Origin: Rostrohypoxylon terebratum
Lineage: Eukaryota; Ascomycota; Sordariomycetes; Xylariales; Hypoxylaceae
NCBI GenBank assembly: GCA_022497145.1
Contig: MU385884.1
Coordinates: forward strand, 124,001 to 188,000
Direction of reading: 5' to 3'
DNA: 64,000 nt
Shown: positions 56,901-64,000 of the stretch, piece by piece
Layout of the letters: each line of letters opens with the position of its first letter
Position numbering within the stretch: the first letter of the stretch is position 1
Notes under the pieces: generated by a model
What the model saw: the letters and a program-made list of their open reading frames with translations, nothing else
Database searches by the model: none
What the model was told of the DNA's origin: nothing
Position numbers and translations under genes: made by a program

Positions 56901-59304
56901 TATACCTGTCCGAGTAGCCGTCAACCCCAACACAACTGTCGCAGAGTACTTACAAGATATACACGATCAATCAGTCGCCGGAATTCCCCATGAACATTTT
57001 GGATTACAGCACATCAGACGTTTAAGTCCGGACGCCCGGGAAGCTTGCGAACTGAGAACCGGCCTAGTATTGCATCCTAGCACGGATGCCGATGCTGAGG
57101 CCTCGAAGGATAAGCAACCAGCAGACAGCTTTGTGCCTGCTGGCGACGCTGAGGCGGCCGAGGAAGCACTCAAGTTTAACACCTACGCTCTAATGTTGGT
57201 GTGCTCTCTAGACCCTCAAGGCTTCTTAATCATGGCAAGCTTCGACTCCAAGACGGTGACGAGTCCACAGATGGAGAGAATGCTACAGCAGCTAGGACAA
57301 ATTACACAACAGTTTATCGAAAACCCAGACGCCAAATGTGGCCAGCTTCAGATCCTATCAGAAACAGACGTATCCGAGCTCGCTCGCCTAAGCAAGATTA
57401 GTGCGCATAGCGAAGTCATCAAGGCTTTGCTTCCGGCTGATTCTGAAGCATCCGAGGCGTGGATCGTTGACCCGACTGAACCAGAGAGATTGCTTCCCCT
57501 CGGCGCCATCGGAGAGCTTTTGATACGGAGCTCCAGCAATCTGACCTTAGACTCCGTATCGTCCCCTAAATGGGCCGAGAAAACCGACGAAAGTCAACTA
57601 TATAGAACCCACAAGCTCGCAAAATACCACGCGAATAATGTAATTACCTTGGTCGAACGAACAACCCCCGCGAAAGAACCTCCCGCGCCACGACAAAAGC
57701 GCGTGTCAGCTACATCGGCAAAGCAAAAGAGCCTGCGACAAACCTGGAGCCGGATCATAGCCATCGACGAAGAGGAAATCGGGTTAAACGACAGCTTCTT
57801 CCAGCTCGGGGGAGACTCGATCGGGGCTATGAAACTCGTATCCGAACTTCGAGTCAAGGGTTTCGAAATAACGGTGCCAGAAATATTCAAGCATAGAACA
57901 TTGTACGATATGGCCAAGGTGCTAAGGGAAAGGGAGCAAGTCGCGGTCGAATCGGAGGAAGCGCCGCCGTCTCCGTTCTCGCTACTCGACGTTCCGGACG
58001 TGGAAGCTTTCATCGCCGAAAAAGTGCGACCGGTTCTTCCGCAAGACGACCTGGTGATCAAGGACATCCTGCCGGCGCGACCGCTCCAACAAGTCGCCGT
58101 CAAGGGCACGGTCCAACTCCCGCGCTTCTCCGCGCGCTACGAGCTGTTCCACCTCGAGGGACACGTCGACCAGGCGCGCCTGTTCCAAAGCTGCCGCGAC
58201 CTCGTGGCCCGCAACGAGGTCTTGCGCACGGTGTTCGTCGAAGACGGGCCCAAGTGCTACGGCGTCGTGCTCGAGGCCCTGCCGGTGGCGATCGACACGT
58301 ACGAGATCGAGGGGGACCTGGACTCGTTCGTGCACAAGCTGTGCGATGTGGACGTGCAGACGAGGATGCCGCTCGGGTCCGCGTTCGTCAAGTTCCTGTA
58401 CGTGCGCGGCGAGGGGGCCCGCAGCTGCCTCGCGTTCCGGATCTCGCACGCGCAGTACGACGAGGTGTGTCTGCCGGCGCTGATCCGGCAGCTGGCAGCG
58501 CTGTACGATGGCGGCGCCGCGGCGGTGACGGTGGCGGACTCGGTGCCGTTCTCGACGTTCGTGTACCACGTCGTCAACAAGTGCATCCCGCGCAGCATAC
58601 CCTACTGGACGGAGCTGCTGCGGGACAGCGAGCTGGCGGTGCTAAGGCCGGACCTGCCGCTCGCGACGCGGGTTCCCGACGCGGTGACGCGCACCGTGGA
58701 CATCGCGGCGCGGTCGAGGGACGTGACCGTGGCGACGCTGCCGACGGCGGCGTGGGCGCTGTGTCTGGCGCGCCGGCTCGCGCGCCGCGACGTCGTGTTC
58801 GGCGAGGTCGTGACGGGGCGCAACATCGACTTGCCTCATGCCGACGCCGTCATGGGCCCGACGTGGCAGTACGTCCCCGTGCGCGTGCGCTTCGAGCCGT
58901 CGTGGACCGCCGCCGACCTGCTGCACCACGTGCAGCTGCAGCATATATCCAGCGCGCAGCACGAGGGCATGGGGCTCGAGGAGATCGCGCGCCAGTGCGT
59001 GCCCGCGTGGCGCGACGCCGGCGTCGACTGGTTCGACTCCGTCGTCCACCAGGACGTGTACCATGTCGAGTCGCTGAGCTTCGGCGGCGAGGGCGAGCAG
59101 GCCCTGGGACGGCTGGAGACCGTGTACCCGCACTACGAGCCGCTGCGCGAGTGGAAGGTGCAGGCTTTCGCGAACGGCGATAGCTTGATGTTCGAGATCG
59201 TCACCTTCAAGGATTGGATCACCGTCGCGGAGGAGCTGCTCGACGAGCTGGAGGAGATCATGGAGTTGTTGGTTAAGAGGCCGAACGAGAGGCTTTTTGA
59301 ATAG
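53980..59304 (+). CDS. NPS6: extracellular siderophore synthetase, NPS6/SidD-type nonribosomal peptide synthetase
   Basis: NRPS of 1774 residues in one exon, with order A-T-C-(degenerate A)-T-C, the layout of NPS6/SidD. Those enzymes join N5-acyl-N5-hydroxyornithine units into fusarinine- or coprogen-type siderophores for iron uptake. A1 spans about 65-590: FTSGSTGKPKG at 208-218, GRLYKTGDLVRYDPDG, RGDQQVKLRGQRIELAEIE and A10-like SAKTDRK. By-eye alignment to GrsA gives a provisional code D-V-D-H-G-G-A-V-G-K. T1 carries LGGDS with Ser632. C1 has an intact HHALYDG at 834-840. Only about 65 residues of a second A domain remain (AWIVDPTEPERLLPLGAIGELLI, about 1160-1225), lacking its core motifs. 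T2 has LGGDS with Ser1280. C2 has SHAQYDE at 1489-1495, with Glu where HHxxxDG expects Gly. GC content jumps at the T2-C2 linker. No hydroxylase, acyltransferase or siderophore transporter gene is in the window. Confidence 0.87.
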   Translation: MEQKDVDISCANSVHSDEGVVSGHLTTPPTDFEEDGITVDQLEQIWSWNTPVPPTLKTCMHELVAEQATKDPSRPAVNSWDGAFTYGDVNSKSDQFAAHLVSTGVTVGSVVPLCFEKSRWTVVAVLAVMKAGGTFALMDPSQPEGRLRTIVEQTGASIIVTSKQQEDLGRRIAPNGTRVTLCDENLSGYDTSSTLPYVPASANLYIQFTSGSTGKPKGCVVTHENYSSGAIPRADIVGYRAHSRVLDFASYAFDVCIDCMLCTLSVGGCLCIPSDADRVNDLSGAIRKMNVNMAHMTPSVARVLDPDIIPKLEVLGLGGEAISAGDAAAWSRHAKVINAYGPSECTVGCAVNGDVGAESHKASVSIGRGVGGSLWIVDPSNHNKLVPIGSVGELLVEGAIVGPGYLNDTEKTDAVFISNPKWLTAGSPKHEGRKGRLYKTGDLVRYDPDGTIVFVGRGDQQVKLRGQRIELAEIEYNMLNNLPPGTRVAAEVIRPGGPAGEPTLVAFVAERAGLASESDPLLGSVPPQVTDSLANMNAALSEHLPIYMVPAAYIPLQIMPLLVSAKTDRKRLRELGHSLSRKDIAKFTAVMVPRKEPSTPAEKILAQLWNQILGQDVEVGAHDNFFSLGGDSLRAMKLVAAARTQDIALTVADIFANPVLSDMALVARPGSGEASVEIPSFSLLSNEWTEESARKECAAFCDVDPSFIEDVYPCTPLQEGLMALSAKVSEAYVAQRVVELEDETAVQKLADAFKLASKDCAILRTRIVQVPGQGLMQVVVKDDFDCKTLSGQSLNDYLVQDRSDSVQLGKPLVRYGVIVNEKTTGKSHFVLTMHHALYDGWCMPLIVDRVNRAYNNLTTERPADFKHFIHYLGNMDRKDSESFWRERLDGANGEQFPTLPYASYQQQADSLLEHYVHTGKTNSGITIATVIRGAWALLVSEYMASNDVVFGETLTGRNAPIPGVEEIEGPMIATIPVRVAVNPNTTVAEYLQDIHDQSVAGIPHEHFGLQHIRRLSPDAREACELRTGLVLHPSTDADAEASKDKQPADSFVPAGDAEAAEEALKFNTYALMLVCSLDPQGFLIMASFDSKTVTSPQMERMLQQLGQITQQFIENPDAKCGQLQILSETDVSELARLSKISAHSEVIKALLPADSEASEAWIVDPTEPERLLPLGAIGELLIRSSSNLTLDSVSSPKWAEKTDESQLYRTHKLAKYHANNVITLVERTTPAKEPPAPRQKRVSATSAKQKSLRQTWSRIIAIDEEEIGLNDSFFQLGGDSIGAMKLVSELRVKGFEITVPEIFKHRTLYDMAKVLREREQVAVESEEAPPSPFSLLDVPDVEAFIAEKVRPVLPQDDLVIKDILPARPLQQVAVKGTVQLPRFSARYELFHLEGHVDQARLFQSCRDLVARNEVLRTVFVEDGPKCYGVVLEALPVAIDTYEIEGDLDSFVHKLCDVDVQTRMPLGSAFVKFLYVRGEGARSCLAFRISHAQYDEVCLPALIRQLAALYDGGAAAVTVADSVPFSTFVYHVVNKCIPRSIPYWTELLRDSELAVLRPDLPLATRVPDAVTRTVDIAARSRDVTVATLPTAAWALCLARRLARRDVVFGEVVTGRNIDLPHADAVMGPTWQYVPVRVRFEPSWTAADLLHHVQLQHISSAQHEGMGLEEIARQCVPAWRDAGVDWFDSVVHQDVYHVESLSFGGEGEQALGRLETVYPHYEPLREWKVQAFANGDSLMFEIVTFKDWITVAEELLDELEEIMELLVKRPNERLFE

Positions 59305-61061
59305 GGTGGTGGTGTGTCAGAGCAGGGCATGCCAGAGCATATAGCATATAGCATATGGGCATATGAGCGTGAGAGCATGAGAGCGTATCGCTGAGATTCG
59401 GATAGATATTTATTTTTTGTGTGTTGCTAGTAGTATATATTTTCTTTTTGTAGAACTTGGAATATACTGTTACCTACCTGTGGATATGGATATGGATTTT
59501 CTTTTTCATGCGCTACGCTGAGCTGTAACCGTCATCTTAGTCCTTACTATACACTGCTTCCAACATATGGTCGGATGATGAATATTTTTTGGACTCGTTC
59601 GACACCTTACGGGAAATCAAAGTCTCTCAAGTTCGAGGCCCATGACGAGGGTAACATTGTGTAGTCGCAAGGCTAGAAGTCGTTAAAGAAAGTGGAAAGA
59701 AGCTGATGCCACAAGCAGTCTTTGCCCTAAATAGTGAGTCTACTCGCTATAATCGACGCGGTGGTGCCCTATATCTCGTTGGTCGAACGACTCATTCTAG
59801 GGGCTGACGACACCTATACTGCTTCCAAGATATAGAGTGTATAGCGAAGTCTGATCAGCTTCGGTAGGTAGGGAAAAAAGCAACCTTGGTGTGGTTAGGG
59901 ACAATCCGCAGCCAAGCTTCGTAGTCTGTAGCCAGGTAGGTTTAGGGACTTGGTACGGCTACGCTCCAGGGGAGTATATAGCGCTTCCGTAGCCCAATAT
60001 AAAAGCCACTGGCGTACAAAAATACTACTAGATAGTGGCTTATAAAGAGCCTACGGCTCAATTTCCAAGGTTGATTCAGTACGAAGCTCACAAAGCCAAG
60101 ACCTGAGCCTATTTATATTCTAATGTGAATCCTTCCTACTGCGTAGATAATTATTTTTGATCGTAATTAGGCGTCCATTCTCCTGACTCCTTCTCAGATT
60201 TAGGACTGTGCTATAACCCGATACAATCCTATATACGAAAATACTATTACGCCTCAAACCAAAAACCTGATTTAATAGAGGCAGCCCAACCTAGCATTGT
60301 CTGCTGACTTGGCTGGTAATTTTGGCTATTCCATTGAAACTACCCGAACCAACATCGGGATCATATACCTACTCTTCGTGATGTCTCTCGGTTTTCCAAA
60401 AATCCGGGCGTTTACTGTGGTATACACAATATACACAATCCCAGGCAATTCTAGGAAAATGTGTCAAGTTGCACGTAATCTTTAAACAAGCTGACCAGGC
60501 AGTTCTAGGATGTCAAATGACTTACCGCAGAGAAGCCTCTAGCTAGGTTCCCTCTAGAGGGCTCCCATCCAATTGGAAATGAATCCTTCTCTTCCTTTCT
60601 GGTAGTTTGGTAGAACACACATGTGACTCTTCTCTAAAAGAATCAGCCAAGGCTTCCGGTTCCGAGATTCCTACGAGTTCAGCCACATGCCGTAATCATT
60701 GTATCTGGACGACATGTGATCCTGAGGTCGCAGAAGTCAGGTCGAGATCGTGGTTCCTTTCGATACACTCATCTACCCTTCTTAGCTCCATATCGAAGTA
60801 AATTTTGATATATTTTATTTATTTTAAAACTTTTACATATATGTAATGCCCCAAGGGTCAATTAGCCCATAATAGAATAGACACAAGTATAAAATAAATA
60901 ATAATCGGCAAGCTTGAAGGGGGTTGTAAGTCTAAAAGCACATCTGCCTTGGTAATCATATCCAATCCGTCTTTGAAAAACATTAACCCAAAACCGTTCG
61001 ACGGTATCTATTGAAACGCCATGTAACCGAAATCGCCTCGCTACTACTATTCGGTGATTGA
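59305..61061. other. 1.75-kb spacer after the NRPS, possible decayed repeat sequence
   Basis: No gene is seen. An imperfect direct repeat (C)ACTGCTTCCAA(C/G)ATAT occurs near 59552 and 59817. The pair AAAAGCCACT / AGTGGCTTAT near 60001-60041 forms a loose inverted repeat, next to GAGCCTACGGCTC. These may be traces of an old element. The stretch 60790-60870 is strongly AT-rich. Confidence 0.4.
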
Positions 61062-62067
61062 TTATATCCTTCCGGCATAGCCGGGCTTGCCGTCTCTTGC
61101 CTTCCTGTTCCTGTACATGTCTCGGTAGTTGTATCGCTCGTATGTGCCGAATGCGTAGAACGCGACGCCGACTACTAGCCAGATGCTGGTTAGGATAAGA
61201 CCGACCGGGAAAATTAAGATGTTGACGCCGGGGAGGACGAAGGCGACGGTGCCGTTGTGTAGACCGGCAACTTGGTCGTCGACGGCTAGCGAGGCGAGCG
61301 ATACATCGGACATGACGACCTCGTTCGAGAAGATACCGTTTACGAAGGCGGCCTCGTTGGAAGATACGTTCGTGCTAACTTGCTGGCCCGTTGGGCTTCG
61401 GCCGGTCAGGGTAACGGTGGGCATGACCAAAGCTTCCAAGACTCCCCTGTTACATTGTAAGCATCTACGGCGCGAGATTCGACACATGATCCATATTCAC
61501 TACTTACATTGTCATGGGTTGGGCCATTTGACTCTTGTCTATTTGACCGACAAACATGTACGTCTGGAGAACCGTGGGCGCCGAGCTCTGCCGCTTGCCG
61601 ACGCTGGACGAAGAGGAAGCAGACTGGTTGGTCGAGCTGACTGGCGAGACGGAGGCTCCGTTGTACTGAAGCCCAACCGAGATCTCATTAGGAGGGATGT
61701 TCTCGAAGTCGCCGGAAGGCGTCGATACTTGGAAGAGACGTAGATCGGCCATGAATGTACCAGCGTTGGTGTCGAGACTGAACAGATTGTAGCAGACGGC
61801 CGTCCCCGAAGGGTTGGTAGCTGCAGAGAGCTGAGAAAGCGCCGACTCGCAAGCTGCTGATGTGTCCGTGTTCCATTGTGTCAAGTTCGTGTCCGCTGTC
61901 GTCGAAGTCTGTCGTCTCCGCAACGAATCGTCCTGCTCGTCTTCGAATCTCGTCTCCAACATTGTCGCCCGCGGAGCCATCATACCACCCATCGCGTGGT
62001 TCATATTACTAGCGAGTGCCGACGAGGCAAACGCCAACGAGGCTAGAGCAGCACCTTTGCAAACCAT
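61062..62067 (-). CDS. secreted / single-pass membrane protein, unknown function
   Basis: I do not recognise a named family. Exons 62067-61508 and 61446-61062 flank a 61-bp intron (GTAAGT...TGTAACAG) and join in phase to 314 residues. Residues 1-20 (MVCKGAALASLAFASSALAS) are a clear signal peptide. An ectodomain follows with a possible RRR/KR processing site, two Cys (SAACESAL, GTAVCYNLF), several N-x-S/T glycosylation sites and an S-rich linker. Near the C-terminus a strong hydrophobic segment (VNILIFPVGLILTSIWLVVGVAFYAFG, about 262-288) is followed by a basic, tyrosine-rich tail (YERYNYRDMYRNRKARDGKPGY). The topology is therefore that of a type I plasma-membrane or vacuolar-membrane protein with a short cytosolic tail. 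The exon joint reads MAQPMTM|GVLEALVMPTVTL. Splicing is needed, because neither exon frame alone carries both signal peptide and membrane span. Confidence 0.8.
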
Positions 62068-64000
62068 TTTTGACGATAGCTTCTTCGCTAGATCGTTAGA
62101 TATTATATGTATTTATATATATTGGAATAAAGTATTTTATCTTGTGAATGTGAATTAGCCGGCCGGCGGTCGAAGGGTATGTTGTATCTGTAAAGAGCGT
62201 AGCGTATGGAACCTGTCCGTCTCGTAGCTGGTATTCAACTTCACCGTGAGCGGGGACTCGAACAGCGGCGATCAGATTAGAGATCTAACGACAGAGAAGA
62301 GAAAGAGAAAGAAAAAGAGGGACCTGCCCGGTGGGAAGGAGAGGCGGTTATGTTTTGTTTTGTTTGGTTCGACCCAAGCTTGGAGAGGCGACGGGGAGAA
62401 AGGAGAGGAGAGTAAGGAGAGTGACAGGATAATAGGATATCAGCTCGATATCTTAGAACAGATGCTATGAGACAAGGGGTGCCTACGAAGACACCCAAGA
62501 CACCCCCCCCAAACCGATCAATAGCATGACGGTGGGTCGTCCAGCGATCTTGCTCGGGCGGCTTAGACAGATCAAGATGTTAGGCCTGGTGTGGAGCGGC
62601 GTATGGTCAAACCCCCAATACCACCCATAGGAGATTAGAACCTAGAACCTAGAACACGAGGCGTCGTAGCCCATGTTCGTGATCATGCTCTCATACTACA
62701 ACCTACGGTACACAGTACATCCTGTGACAACGAGTCTCATGGTTATGATACAGACGCTGGAACGAGGAGCTGAGGACTCGTAGACTCAGGAGTCAATGGC
62801 GGTACCATGAAGAAGAAAAAACAATATTATGTACATTCGAAAAGAAAAGCCAAGACAAATATACTCCGTAGTAGCAAAATATAGTGGATATTTGTTGAAG
62901 AATTGCATTCTGCCATACATGATGACGGCGCGAAGGCAGCCAATAGGAAACAAGAAATAGCTTAAGAGGCTTAGGAGTCAAGACTTCCTATTGGAGCTAC
63001 AAACAGTAGGTCATTGCTGATTGCCGAGACTTTCGTCATACAAAATTCGGTTAGACCGACAGGATGACAGGATAGCAGGATAGCTGCAGCGCTGGAAGTC
63101 CGACTGGACTGTGCCCGGCGAAGGAACCGAGACTATTTCCCAACAGCGCCTAATATCTACCTAAGTCTCTCTCTCTCTCTCTCTCTTTTTCTACCTTCTT
63201 TTCTAACATTGCTAGTTCTACCTGTCGACAAGACAACAGGATTGAGTTTGACGCTCGGATAATTCTAACATTTTTCGTGTCTGATCGTCTGACAATGCAA
63301 CGATGCGACGATACTGGAAAAGGAGAAGGTTTCGAAAAAACCGGACGCCAATGAGACAAAAATCGTGGCACTACGATGAAGTCAGCCAATCAATCTATTG
63401 TATTTCACGGTTTACTGGGGCTGGCCCAAGTCTGTGAAAACCCCTAATATGACCCCCTTCTACCCCCTCTACCCCCTGGGCCCTACTACGCAGTTAACAG
63501 CCCCCCTGTCGACTCATCCTAGACCGCATCTTGACTCTTGAGCCTCGAAATCTCCAGTTCCCCTGCTCTTTTTGTTACAGCCAAGAATCAGACTTCGACT
63601 TTTATCCTGGCAACGCTTCATCGAGCCCTATCAAACAGCATCACTCGTCAGAGTTTACGTGTAGCCTAATGCGAGACCTTGTCATCTCTTTCATATCTAC
63701 TATGTAATAAGATAATACGAAAGAAGACTACAAAGAAGAAAGAAAAAAGATTTATTATTTACATAGTAGTATGTCAGCTTGCAGGTTGGTTATATCCTGA
63801 AGAGGTGTCATGCTAGAACACGGGTTTAGAAAAAAAAAAAAACAATAATACTCAGTAACGCAGCACAGCTAATACCCGTGAACGTGCACAGGAGATCTCC
63901 TCGGAATATTTCAACTCCCAGTATCCCAAATTTGAGCTTCCCAAATTATTTGAATTTACGGACATGCACCGATCAAAAAGCAGAGATCTTTTTCGGGACG
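62068..64000. other. 1.9-kb terminal spacer, no gene seen
   Basis: No convincing coding frame. It contains a purine-rich tract (GAGAAAGAGAAAG) near 62295-62320, a TC dinucleotide run near 63164-63186, a C-run near 62503 and an A-run near 63828. Frames of 60-80 codons have no protein character. The next gene presumably lies beyond the right edge. Confidence 0.5.

Noticed and set aside
58254..59183. 309-codon frame of Arg/Ala/Gly inside the NRPS
   Set aside because: It results from the very high GC of the last condensation domain, where stop codons are rare in all frames; the in-register NRPS frame has the conserved domain.
53980..64000. complete siderophore biosynthetic cluster
   Set aside because: Only the NRPS is present; no ornithine hydroxylase, acyl-CoA transferase, esterase or siderophore/ABC transporter frame is found in the downstream 4.7 kb or upstream spacer.
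1..64000. CRISPR arrays, rRNA operons, bacterial insertion sequences
   Set aside because: No regularly spaced repeats, rRNA cores or transposase frames are seen; the gene structure is eukaryotic throughout.

Overview
The window is nuclear DNA of a filamentous ascomycete. The genes carry short (50-100 bp) GT...AG introns with CTRAC-type branch sites. The gene set (PMC1-type Ca2+-ATPase, DUR3 urea permease, Nrm1/Whi5 repressor, Rad26/ATRIP, CDS1, BCS1-like AAA protein, NPS6-type siderophore NRPS) is typical of Pezizomycotina. Compact genes separated by long spacers full of TACCTAGGTA-like words suggest Sordariomycetes, possibly Xylariales; that placement is inference. I see no CRISPR array, prokaryotic operon, rRNA or convincing tRNA.

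Layout. 1-9.5 kb: a vacuolar-type Ca2+ pump (+), then a DUR3-like urea permease (-, nine exons) sharing a 562-bp divergent promoter with an FMN-dependent NtaA/SnaA-type monooxygenase (+). 11.8-15.5 kb: a large unrecognised protein with N-terminal membrane segments, a coiled coil, Met-rich and Gln/His-rich repeats and a basic C-terminus. 18-26 kb, all on the minus strand: a glycine-zipper protein with a His-Gly tail, an Nrm1/Whi5-family G1/S repressor and an annexin. 27-33 kb (+): the ATR-partner checkpoint protein Rad26/ATRIP and CDP-diacylglycerol synthase. 38-42 kb: two DUF7730-like LPxEIRxMIY paralogues in tandem, then a convergent BCS1-like AAA ATPase. 44.5-46 kb (-): a Myb/SANT-like DNA-binding protein. 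48.7-50 kb (+): a secreted pepsin-type aspartic protease. 54-59.3 kb (+): a 1774-residue NRPS with the A-T-C-(degenerate A)-T-C layout of NPS6/SidD, the synthetase of extracellular hydroxamate siderophores. 61-62 kb (-): a secreted or type I membrane protein of unknown function.

Most neighbours are unrelated housekeeping genes. The functionally suggestive parts are the divergent urea-permease/monooxygenase pair and the siderophore NRPS. Two perfect ATCWGATAA iron-GATA-factor sites lie about 530-560 bp upstream of the NRPS, inside what looks like a poly(A)-tailed retroposon flanked by an 11-bp near-perfect duplication. The last condensation domain of the NRPS, and the second exon of one DUF7730-like paralogue, are strikingly GC-rich compared with the sequence before them in the same gene.

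Exon boundaries were worked out by hand from splice signals, reading-frame phase and family conservation. They are consistent in frame but not confirmed by transcripts.
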